Positions 43,276 through 51,160 of a stretch of 64,000 nucleotides of DNA are shown in pieces. The stretch's first letter is position 1, and each line of letters begins with the position of its first letter. The notes under the pieces were generated by a model. The model was not told the origin of the DNA, ran no database searches, and worked only from the letters and a program-made list of their open reading frames with translations. The stretch covers positions 3,626,853-3,690,852 of the forward strand of contig CP054936.1 in assembly GCA_013364255.1 (NCBI GenBank), in the 5' to 3' direction. This DNA is from Streptomyces seoulensis. Lineage in GTDB: Bacteria > Actinomycetota > Actinomycetes > Streptomycetales > Streptomycetaceae. Position numbers and translations under genes: made by a program.

Positions 43276-44121
43276 ATGGTCGATGGTGCGACGGGTGCGG
43301 GGAGCGAGCCGGAGTCCTCGGACAGCTTGCGGACGTTCGGTGCAGTGGTGCAAGCCCTGCGGGAGCACGCGGGGTTGAACCGCGAGGCGTTCGGCAAGCT
43401 GGTGCGGTTCTCCAAACACACGGTGGCGTCGGTAGAGCTGGGCAGGAGGATGCCGGACCCGGCGTTCGTGGAGCGAGCCGAGTTGGCTACGGGCAACACG
43501 GGGGCGCTGCGGAGGGCGGCGGAGTACCTGGTGCGCGAGCCGGGATTGGCGTCCTGGTTCCGCCAGTGGGCTCGGCTGGAGCAGACGGCGATCAGCCTGA
43601 ACACGTATGAGTGCCGCGTCATGCCGGGCTTGTTGCAGACGGAGGCGTACATGCGGGCGGTGTCGATGAGTGTGCCACCGCTTCCGGACGAGGACCAACT
43701 GAACGAGCGGATGACCGCCCGGTTGAACCGACAGGAACTGCTGTCGACCCAGCGGAAGCCGCCCTGCGCATTCAACTTCATCATCGAACAGGCAGTGCTG
43801 GAGCGGCGCACGGGCGGGGACGAGGTCACACGAGAGCTGATGGACCACCTGCTCGGCGTGATCGACCGGCACTGGAACGTCGAGATCCAGATCATGCCGC
43901 TCAGGCAGTCGGTGCATGCAGGACTGGACGGGCCGATTCGACTCCTGGAAACACCCGAGAACCAGTGGTACGCATACTCAGAGGGGCAGCAGAACGGCCG
44001 CCTCATCTCCGACAAGAAAGAGATCAGCCTCATCCACCAGCGGTATGCGAAACTGCGCACGCAGGCTCTCACCCCCGAGGACTCCAAGAGCCTGCTGGAG
44101 CAGATGCGAGGAGAGGTATGA
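43276..44121 (+). CDS. XRE-family regulator with DUF5753 domain
   Basis: 281 residues. HTH at residues 20-75 (FGAVVQALREHAGLNREAFGKLVRFSKHTVASVELGRRMP), then DUF5753 (ASWFRQWARLEQTAISLNTYECRVMPGLLQTEAYMRAV through the C-terminus). This is the WhiJ-like class that works with DUF397 and HATPase partners in development and antibiotic control. ATG 43276 has GGGAGG 9 bases upstream. Its stop overlaps the DUF397 start (ATGA). Slightly lower GC than neighbours. Confidence 0.92.
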   Translation: MVDGATGAGSEPESSDSLRTFGAVVQALREHAGLNREAFGKLVRFSKHTVASVELGRRMPDPAFVERAELATGNTGALRRAAEYLVREPGLASWFRQWARLEQTAISLNTYECRVMPGLLQTEAYMRAVSMSVPPLPDEDQLNERMTARLNRQELLSTQRKPPCAFNFIIEQAVLERRTGGDEVTRELMDHLLGVIDRHWNVEIQIMPLRQSVHAGLDGPIRLLETPENQWYAYSEGQQNGRLISDKKEISLIHQRYAKLRTQALTPEDSKSLLEQMRGEV

Positions 44122-44363
44122 GCAGCACTTCGGACTTGGCCTGGTTCAAGAGCAGCTACAGCGGCTCGCAGGGCGATGACTGCATCGAGGTCGCCCTCAC
44201 CTGGCACAAGTCCAGCTACAGCAGCGGCAGTCAGGGCGACTGCGTAGAGGTCGCCACCTGCCCCGCCGCCGTGCACGTACGGGACACCAAGGACCGGCAG
44301 CGCCCCAGCTTCACCGTCGCCGCCGACGCCTGGGGCGACTTCCTGGCGTACGTCGGGAAGTGA
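44118..44363 (+). CDS. DUF397 protein with tandem motif
   Basis: 81 residues. DUF397 is usually a single unit of about 60 residues; here a first partial copy (LAWFKSSYSGSQGDDCIEVA) is followed by a full copy (LTWHKSSYSSGSQGDCVEVATC through WGDFLAYVGK). It is probably the small partner or inhibitor of the upstream XRE-DUF5753 protein, as known for such pairs. ATG 44118 overlaps the previous stop, so synthesis is coupled. Confidence 0.88.
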   Translation: MSSTSDLAWFKSSYSGSQGDDCIEVALTWHKSSYSSGSQGDCVEVATCPAAVHVRDTKDRQRPSFTVAADAWGDFLAYVGK

Positions 44364-44388
44364 GCGGAGCGCCGGGGCGGCGGAAACC

Positions 44389-44856
44389 CTACGGGTTCTC
44401 CCACGCCCCCGGCTCCGCCGCCAGGCTGCGTACCTCCTCCGGGAGGGAGCCCGTCGCGATGTCCGCCAGCGTCACGCCCTCCAGGATGCGGCGGACGTTC
44501 GCGCGCAGGGCGATCCACAGCGGGAGCAGAGGTTCCGCCGTGCCGGTGTAGGTGAGGCCGGTGGGGCGTTCGCCGCGTACCGAGACGATCGGGCCGTCCA
44601 CCGCGCGGATGACGTCCGCCACGGTGATGGCCGACGCCGTCCGCGCCAGGGCGTACCCGCCGCCCCCGCCGCGCCGGCTGGTGACCAGGCCCGCGCGGCG
44701 CAGATCGCCGAGGATGCCCTCCAGGAACTTGTGCGGAATACCCTGGTCGGCGGCGATCGTCTCCGCCTTCACCGGGGCCGCCGGGACGTCGCCGTGCCGT
44801 ACGGCCAGTTCCAGAACCGCCCGTACCGCGTAATCCGCCCGTGCCGAGATCCTCAT
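44389..44856 (-). CDS. Rrf2 family regulator without cysteines
   Basis: 155 residues. Winged HTH at the start (MRISARADYAVRAVLELAVRHG...ETIAADQGIPHKFLEGILGDLRRAGLVTSRRGGGGGYALAR), typical Rrf2. The iron-sulfur cysteines of IscR, NsrR and RsrR are absent: there is no cysteine at all, so it must sense something other than an Fe-S cluster. ATG 44856 is chosen (MRISARADYA is the family start); CACAAT ends 6 bases upstream, hinting at a leaderless message. The extension to 44928 lacks support. Target unknown. Confidence 0.87.
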   Translation of the reverse strand: MRISARADYAVRAVLELAVRHGDVPAAPVKAETIAADQGIPHKFLEGILGDLRRAGLVTSRRGGGGGYALARTASAITVADVIRAVDGPIVSVRGERPTGLTYTGTAEPLLPLWIALRANVRRILEGVTLADIATGSLPEEVRSLAAEPGAWENP

Positions 44857-44933
44857 GGCGCCATTGTGACGCCCGGCGCGAGGGAGAATGGCGGCGCCCG
44901 CGCCCCGTAAGATCCGCCCGGGAGGCACACGCT

Positions 44934-47903
44934 TTGGCGCTCAGCAGACGTTCTTTCAGCGCCCTCACGGGCACCGCCGCGCTCGGGCTGGCCCTGGGCG
45001 GCAGCGGCGGACCGGGGGCGTCGTCGGCGTACGCGGCGCGCGAGGTGCCCACCGGGCCGCCGCCGCCCGCGCCGGGCCCCGACGGCCGGCGGCACACCAT
45101 CGCCTTCGACCACTACTCGCTGCTGGTCGACGGCCGGCGGCTGGTGCTGTGGTCGGGCGAGACGCACCCGTTCCGGCTGCCCAGCCCGTCGCTGTGGCGG
45201 GACGTGCTGGAGAAGATGCGCGCGCACGGCTACAACGCGGTCAGCGTGTACGTGGCCTGGAACTACCACTCCCCCGCTCCCGGCCAGTACGACTTCACCG
45301 GGGTGCGCGACCTGGACCTGTTCCTGCGCACGGCCGCCGAGACCGGCCTCTACGTCATCCTGCGCCCCGGTCCGTACATCAACGCCGAGGTCGACGGCGG
45401 CGGGTTCCCCGGCTGGCTCACCGCCGCCGAGGGCGTCGCGCGGACCGACGACCCGGCGTATCTGAGGCACGTGGACGAGTGGCTCGGCCGGGTGAACGCC
45501 ATCGCCGCCCGGCACCTGTTCACCCGGGGCCGCGGCACCGTGCTGCTGTACCAGATCGAGAACGAGTACGACGCGCACGTGGACGAGCCCACCGGCCGCG
45601 CCTACATGTCCCACCTGTACGAGAAGGTCCGCGCCGACGGCATCGACGTGCCGCTCTTCCACAACGACAAGGGCCGCAACGGCTACTGGACGCCGGGCAG
45701 CTTCGACACCGGCGGCGAGCAGGGGCGATGGCTGTACGGGTTCGACGGGTACCCCTCGCCCTCGCACGTCCCGCCGGACTGGGGGATGTTCGGCAGCGGC
45801 GGCAGGACCGGCGGCGCCACCGCCAGCCCCCGTACGCCCGGCTTCGTCCCCGAGTTCGGGGGCGGCTGGTTCGACCCGTGGGGCGGGGCGTTCTTCCAGG
45901 GCAAGGGGTACGCGGAGGCGCGCCGCACCCGGGACGCGGCGTACGAGCGCCGCTTCTACCTGACCAACCTCGCCAACGGCATCACCGCGCACAACGTCTA
46001 CATGACCTTCGGCGGCACCTCCTGGGGCTGGCTGCCCGCGCCGGTCGTCTACACCTCGTACGACTACGGGGCCGCCATCGACGAGGGGCGGCAGCTCACC
46101 GGGAAGCTGGCGCCGATGCACCAGCTCGGGCACATGCTGCGGACCCTCCCCGACTTCGCCAAACTGGACCGGGCGGCGGACGTGCGGGCGGCCGGGCTGA
46201 CCGCGTACCACGTGACGAACCGGGACACCGGCACGCACGTCTACGTCCTGCGCAACGACGGCGCGGAGAAGGTCGCCACCACCCTGCGGACCGCCGACGG
46301 CGACGACCTGCCGGTGGAGGTGGCCGGGCACGACGCGCGGCTGCTGGTCACCGGGCTGCGGCTGGGCGAGCGCCGGCTGCGGTCGGCGACCGCGCAGCCG
46401 ATGCTGTTCACGGCGGCGGGCGGTCAGGACATCGTGGTGTTCTGCGGGCGGCGCGGCGACATGGCGCGGGTGGTCCTGGAGTGCCCCGGCGAACCGCTGG
46501 TCACCCGGCTCAGCCAGCAGGCGGCCGACGTGTGGGCGGACGGGCTGCTGCGGCTGACCGCGCCGCTCGGCGCGGGCGGTCTGATCGGGTCGCGGGTGCA
46601 GGACGACGGCGCGGACCGGCCGCTGCTGGTGCTGTTCGCCGACGACGCGGCCTCGCTGCGGCTGTGGCCGCGCGACACCGGGGCGGGTCCCGTGCTGGTG
46701 CACGGGCCGGAGCTGGTGCGCTCCGCGTCGGTGCGCGGCGGCACGCTGCACCTGACCGGCGACACCGTCGCCCCGGCCGCTCTGGAGGTGTGGGGGCCGG
46801 CCGGCGTGCACGCCGTGACGTGGAACGGCGGCGCGGTACGCACGGTCACGACCGGCTCGGGCAGTCTGCGCGCCGTCGCCCCGCTGCCCGGCGTGCCGGA
46901 GGTGCCGCTGCCGGTGCTCGACGGCTGGCGGACGCGGGCCGAGAACCCGGAGGCGGCGCCCGGCTTCGACGACGCGGCCTGGCCCGTCGCCGACCGGACG
47001 GCCTCGCACAGCACCACCCCGGTGCCCGAGGGGCAGCCCGTCCTCTTCGCCGACGACTACGGCTTCCACTACGGCGACGTCTGGTACCGGGCGACGCTCA
47101 CCGAGGCCGCCGGCCTCACGTCGGTGTCGCTGTCCTACAGCACCGGCACCCTCGGCCTGCTGATGGCCTGGCTGGACGGCGAGCCGCTGGGCACGCACCG
47201 GATGCCGGTCCCGGACAACAGCACGCTGCGCAAGGGAACCTGGACGGACACGGCCGCCTTCGCGGTGCCCAAGCGGCTGCGGAAGGGCGGACGGCACGTG
47301 CTGTCGGTGCTGGTGCGGCGGATGGCGCACGACCAGGACGGCGGATCGCGCGACACGCACAAGGCGGCGCGCGGTCTGACGGCGGCCGCCTTCGCCGGGG
47401 CCGCGCCGAAGGCGGTGTGGCGGCTCCAGGGCGCGGGCGCGCCGGACCCGGTGCGCGGGCCGCTGAACAACGGCGGCCTGTACGGCGAACGGGCGGGCTG
47501 GCACCTGCCCGGCTTCCCGGACCGGGACTGGAAGCCGGCCGCCCTCCCGCGCGCCGAGCGGCGCCAGGGCGTCACCTGGTACCGGACGACGTTCCGGCTG
47601 GCCGTCCCGGCGGGCGTGGACGCCTCGGTCGGGCTGACCCTCCAGGACGACCCGCGCCGGGCCTACCGCGCGCAGATCTTCCTCAACGGCTGGAACCTGG
47701 GCCAGTACGTCAACGACGTGGGCCCGCAGCACACCTTCGTGCTGCCCGACGGCATCCTGCGCGGCCGGGGCGCCAACACCCTCGCCCTGGCCATCCTGTC
47801 CGAGGCGGGCACGCCGTCCGGACCGGGCAGCGTGGAGCTGACGCTGCTGGGCAGCGCGGCCGGCGGGGTGCCGGTGGCCGCGGTGTCCTCGCCCGGCCGC
47901 TGA
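44934..47903 (+). CDS. Secreted GH35 beta-galactosidase
   Basis: 989 residues. Twin-arginine signal at the start (ALSRRSFSALTGTAALGLALGG). The GH35 barrel begins at LVDGRRLVLWSGETHPFRLP; the acid/base is E211 in QIENEY and the nucleophile E307 in VPEFGGGW. Several beta-sandwich domains follow, ending in a jelly roll with IFLNGWNLGQYVNDVGPQ. It should release beta-linked galactose outside the cell. TTG 44934 has GGAGG 8 bases upstream, and a TAAGAT -10 box lies at 44908. An Rrf2 gene is divergent. Confidence 0.93.
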   Translation: MALSRRSFSALTGTAALGLALGGSGGPGASSAYAAREVPTGPPPPAPGPDGRRHTIAFDHYSLLVDGRRLVLWSGETHPFRLPSPSLWRDVLEKMRAHGYNAVSVYVAWNYHSPAPGQYDFTGVRDLDLFLRTAAETGLYVILRPGPYINAEVDGGGFPGWLTAAEGVARTDDPAYLRHVDEWLGRVNAIAARHLFTRGRGTVLLYQIENEYDAHVDEPTGRAYMSHLYEKVRADGIDVPLFHNDKGRNGYWTPGSFDTGGEQGRWLYGFDGYPSPSHVPPDWGMFGSGGRTGGATASPRTPGFVPEFGGGWFDPWGGAFFQGKGYAEARRTRDAAYERRFYLTNLANGITAHNVYMTFGGTSWGWLPAPVVYTSYDYGAAIDEGRQLTGKLAPMHQLGHMLRTLPDFAKLDRAADVRAAGLTAYHVTNRDTGTHVYVLRNDGAEKVATTLRTADGDDLPVEVAGHDARLLVTGLRLGERRLRSATAQPMLFTAAGGQDIVVFCGRRGDMARVVLECPGEPLVTRLSQQAADVWADGLLRLTAPLGAGGLIGSRVQDDGADRPLLVLFADDAASLRLWPRDTGAGPVLVHGPELVRSASVRGGTLHLTGDTVAPAALEVWGPAGVHAVTWNGGAVRTVTTGSGSLRAVAPLPGVPEVPLPVLDGWRTRAENPEAAPGFDDAAWPVADRTASHSTTPVPEGQPVLFADDYGFHYGDVWYRATLTEAAGLTSVSLSYSTGTLGLLMAWLDGEPLGTHRMPVPDNSTLRKGTWTDTAAFAVPKRLRKGGRHVLSVLVRRMAHDQDGGSRDTHKAARGLTAAAFAGAAPKAVWRLQGAGAPDPVRGPLNNGGLYGERAGWHLPGFPDRDWKPAALPRAERRQGVTWYRTTFRLAVPAGVDASVGLTLQDDPRRAYRAQIFLNGWNLGQYVNDVGPQHTFVLPDGILRGRGANTLALAILSEAGTPSGPGSVELTLLGSAAGGVPVAAVSSPGR

Positions 47904-48050
47904 CCGGCCCGTCCGGCACGGGTCGTGGGACGTTGACGGGTCGTTGGACGTTGAACGACGGTCGCGTGACCGCATGACGCGGACACGCAGAGCCGCGTAG
48001 GCTCGAACGGACCGCCGTGGCAGGGGCGGCCGGAAGGGGTGCGGGTACGG

Positions 48051-48602
48051 GTGCGTAGGAAACGGGAGATGCGGCGGCTCGCCGACGCTCTCATCGACCC
48101 CATCCGGGTTCCGGTGCCCGCCGACCCCGAGGCGGTGTTCGACGCCCTGGTGGAGTCCGTCAGCGCCTGGCGCGGACGCCGGGTCGTGGTGCGCCGTGAG
48201 GTGTTCCCGCCGCACACCGCCAGCGGGCTGTGGCTGGAGGCGGAGACGCAGGACGTGGTCGTCGTGGACCAGCGGGCCGCCCTGTGGCACCAGATCGTCA
48301 TCTTCTGCCACGAGGTGTGGCACATGAACCGGCGGGCCGAGGAGACGACGGCCGCCGAGGCCGGGCCGATCAGCACCGCCGTGCCGGCCGGCGCGCCCCG
48401 GCCGGTCGCCGCCCGCACCGACTTCAGCCTGGCCGACGAGCAGGAGGCCGACCGGTTCGGCATGCTGATGGGCGGCCGGCTGCGCACCTGGCTGGCCGAG
48501 GCCCCGGCGACCGCCGCGCCGCCCGCCGAACCCGCCGCCGACGAGGGACTCGCCGGACGCATCGGGGCGGCGCTCAACTACCGCGGGACACGGAGAAGAT
48601 GA
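48051..48602 (+). CDS. ImmA/IrrE-like HExxH metalloprotein
   Basis: 183 residues. Zinc-peptidase motif HEVWH (H87, E88, H91) followed by DEQEADRFGMLM, which supplies the third-ligand region of ImmA/IrrE-type (DUF955) proteases. Such proteins usually cleave a repressor, but no XRE partner is adjacent. GTG 48051 is the working start (SD GGAAGGGG upstream); ATG 48069 and GTG 48039 are alternatives. Its stop overlaps the next gene (ATGA), tying it to two membrane proteins and a flavoenzyme. Confidence 0.82.
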   Translation: MRRKREMRRLADALIDPIRVPVPADPEAVFDALVESVSAWRGRRVVVRREVFPPHTASGLWLEAETQDVVVVDQRAALWHQIVIFCHEVWHMNRRAEETTAAEAGPISTAVPAGAPRPVAARTDFSLADEQEADRFGMLMGGRLRTWLAEAPATAAPPAEPAADEGLAGRIGAALNYRGTRRR

Positions 48603-49903
48603 CCGGCCTGATCAACTACGCGAGCTGCGGCGCGCTGTGGCTCGGACTGGCGGTGAAGACACCGGACCTGGTGCGCCACCGGCGCGACCCGTACCTGCGG
48701 GCGATCTGCGCGGTGCTGGGCCTGGCCGGCGTCTGCTTCCTGCTCGGCGCCGCGCCCACGGTCGGCGCGGTCAACCGGCTCAGCGGCGTGCCGAACCTCG
48801 CCGCGCCCGTGACCTACGCCTCCATCACCGCCTACAGCGCGGCCTCCCAGGTCCTCATCGTGCACTGGCGCGGCGGCGACCGGGTGCGCCGGGTGGTACG
48901 CCGCTGGGTGACGGCGTACGCGGTCGTGGTGGTGGGAATCGCGGCCATGTTCGCGCTGGGCAGCGCGCCGGTGGAGCGGCGCACGGACCTGGACACCTAC
49001 TACGCGACGACGCCGTTCATCGCCGAGATGATCGTGCTGTACCTGGCCGGGCACCTCACCGCCGTGACCGTCACCACGGTCTCCTCGCTGCGCTGGGCGC
49101 GCGAGGTGTCCGGGCGGCTGCGGGCGGGCCTGCTGCTGCTGGGGGCGGGATCGCTGTGCAGCGCCGGGTACAGCGTGCCCAAGCTCGTCGCCGTCGTCGC
49201 CCGCTGGTGCGGACGGGACTGGTCGGCGCTCGGCACGACGGTCTCGCCGGCCGCCGCCGGACTCGGCGCCGTGCTGACCTCGGTGGGCATCCTGGTCCCG
49301 CTGGCCGGGCCCCGGCTGACGCGGTGGCGGCACGCGCGGCGCGCGTACGCCCGCCTCGAACCGCTGGAACGGGAGCTGGACGGCGTGCTCACCCGGCACG
49401 CGCTGCGGCTGCCCCGGCCGCGCTGGGCCTCCCCCGCCACCCGGCTGATGTGGCGGCAGACCAGCATCCACAACGCCCTCGGCTACCTCGACGCGTCCTT
49501 CGACCACGCCCTGTACGCGCGGGTGCACGCCGCCGCCCTGGACGCCACCGGCGACAAGGAGCGCGCGGAGGCGGCCGCCTGGGCGGCGGTCATCCGCGCG
49601 GCGGCCGGCGCCCAGGACGCCCGGCCCCGGCCGCCCGTTCGGCTCGTGCGGCCCGTTCCGTTCATGGAGCCCGCGCTCCCCGGCGGCGACCTCGCGCCGC
49701 CGCCGGACCCGGACGGGCGGGCGACCGTGCCCGTCCCGGGGGCCGGGGTGCTGGTGCGCGTCGCCGACGCGCTCGGGGCCCGGCCGCGGGACGCCGTCCT
49801 CGCGGCGGCGGCGGCCGGCGAGGTTTCGGCGGGCGAGGTGCCGGCGGGCGAGGTTCCGGCGGGCGAGGTCCGGGGCGGCACCACGCCTTCGGGGGCGCTG
49901 TGA
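48599..49903 (+). CDS. MAB_1171c-type membrane protein (first copy)
   Basis: 434 residues. About seven hydrophobic segments in the first 250 residues, then a cytosolic helical region (MWRQTSIHNALGYLDASFDHALY) and a polar tail with four AGEV(P/S) repeats (15-bp DNA units near 49817-49870). NRLSGVPNLAAPVTY and DLDTYYATTPFIAEMIVLYL are shared with the next gene. NCBI-style naming would be a MAB_1171c putative transporter; real function unknown. Start ATG 48599 overlaps the metalloprotein stop. Confidence 0.8.
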   Translation: MTGLINYASCGALWLGLAVKTPDLVRHRRDPYLRAICAVLGLAGVCFLLGAAPTVGAVNRLSGVPNLAAPVTYASITAYSAASQVLIVHWRGGDRVRRVVRRWVTAYAVVVVGIAAMFALGSAPVERRTDLDTYYATTPFIAEMIVLYLAGHLTAVTVTTVSSLRWAREVSGRLRAGLLLLGAGSLCSAGYSVPKLVAVVARWCGRDWSALGTTVSPAAAGLGAVLTSVGILVPLAGPRLTRWRHARRAYARLEPLERELDGVLTRHALRLPRPRWASPATRLMWRQTSIHNALGYLDASFDHALYARVHAAALDATGDKERAEAAAWAAVIRAAAGAQDARPRPPVRLVRPVPFMEPALPGGDLAPPPDPDGRATVPVPGAGVLVRVADALGARPRDAVLAAAAAGEVSAGEVPAGEVPAGEVRGGTTPSGAL

Positions 49904-49949
49904 GCGGCGCGCCGGTGGGCCGGACGGACGGCCGGGCGAGGCGGCGGGG

Positions 49950-51134
49950 GTGGCGCGGGTGAGCCTCGTCGTCTACCTGGCGGCCGGACTGTTCGGACTG
50001 TCCGCCGTCGTGCTGCTGCGCCGCCCGCGCACCGCCGTGCGCGACCCGCTGACCCTGTCCACATGCGTGGCCATCGTGCTCGGCTCGCTGGTGTTCGTCT
50101 GCTCGGCGCCGCTGACCCTGGCCGCCGTCAACCGGCTCACCGGCATCCCCAACTTCGGCGCCCCGCTGACGTACGGCATGCTCTGCGCGTACAGCTGCTC
50201 GCTGCTGATCCTGCTCATCCACTGGCGCGGCGGCCCCCGCGCCCAGGTGCGGCGGATGGTGCTGCGCAGCATCGCCGCGTACGTGCCGCTCATCGCCGCG
50301 ATCGTGGTGCTGTTCGCGCTCGGCGACGCCCGCACCGAGCGGCTGACCGACCTCGACACCTACTACGCCAACACGCCCTACCTGCGCGAGATGATCCTGC
50401 TCTACCTGATCGGGCACAGCGCGGCGACGGTGACGATGTGCACGCTGTGCGTGAAGTGGAGCCGCGAGGTCACCGGGCTGCTGCGGTCCGGGCTGCGGCT
50501 GATCCTGGCCGGGTCGCTGCTGGACGTGCTGGGCTTCCAGCTGACCAAGTACACGGCCGTGGCCGCCCGTTGGACGGGGCATGACCTGGACGCGCTGTCG
50601 ACGCAGGTCGCCCCGCCGATGGCCTCGCTGGGCGCCCTGCTGTGCTCGGCGGGCTTCGTGCTGCCCCGGCTGCTGCCGGCCGTCCTCGCCCAGGTGCGCG
50701 ACCTGCGCGACTACCGCCGGCTGGGGCCGCTGTGGTCGCGGGTGCGGTTCGTGTCCACCGCGCCCAAACCGCCCAGCGCGTGGTGGCAGTTGCCGCAGGC
50801 CCGGCTGCACTGGCGCGAGGTGTCCATCCACGACGCGCTGCTGGGCCTCGCCCCCTACTTCGACGACCTGGTCCGCGAACAGGCGCTGGCCGCCGCCCGG
50901 GACGAGGGCCGCGGCGCGCACCAGGCGCGGATCGCGGCGGAGGCGGCGATGCTCGCCGACGCCGCGCGCCGGGCCGCCGCCCGCCAGGAGCCGCTGCGGA
51001 CGCCGAGCGGCTACCGCCTGCACGCCACCGAGGTGTCCGGGACCGGCGGCCTGGTGGAACTCGCGCAGGCGCTGGTGCGGCCGGCCGCCGACGGCGCCGT
51101 GACCGACAAGACCGTGCGGACCTCCCATGGCTGA
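49950..51134 (+). CDS. MAB_1171c-type membrane protein (second copy)
   Basis: 394 residues, paralogous to the preceding gene (NRLTGIPNFGAPLTYGM, TDLDTYYANTPYLREMILLYL, LHWREVSIHDALLGLAPYFDDLV). About seven membrane segments and a cytosolic helical C-terminus. Two related but not identical membrane proteins in one operon suggest a heterodimer. GTG 49950 is taken; GTG 49959 (MSLVVYLAAG) is equally possible. The 46-bp gap after the first copy is GC-rich with no promoter visible. Confidence 0.78.
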   Translation: MARVSLVVYLAAGLFGLSAVVLLRRPRTAVRDPLTLSTCVAIVLGSLVFVCSAPLTLAAVNRLTGIPNFGAPLTYGMLCAYSCSLLILLIHWRGGPRAQVRRMVLRSIAAYVPLIAAIVVLFALGDARTERLTDLDTYYANTPYLREMILLYLIGHSAATVTMCTLCVKWSREVTGLLRSGLRLILAGSLLDVLGFQLTKYTAVAARWTGHDLDALSTQVAPPMASLGALLCSAGFVLPRLLPAVLAQVRDLRDYRRLGPLWSRVRFVSTAPKPPSAWWQLPQARLHWREVSIHDALLGLAPYFDDLVREQALAAARDEGRGAHQARIAAEAAMLADAARRAAARQEPLRTPSGYRLHATEVSGTGGLVELAQALVRPAADGAVTDKTVRTSHG

Positions 51135-51160
51135 GGCCATGGCCGACTTCTAGGAGCCCC

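Noticed and set aside
51127..51153. Eight-codon ORF (ATG GCT GAG ...) between the second membrane protein and the monooxygenase
   Set aside because: It overlaps the preceding stop, has no ribosome site of its own, and is too short to separate from chance.
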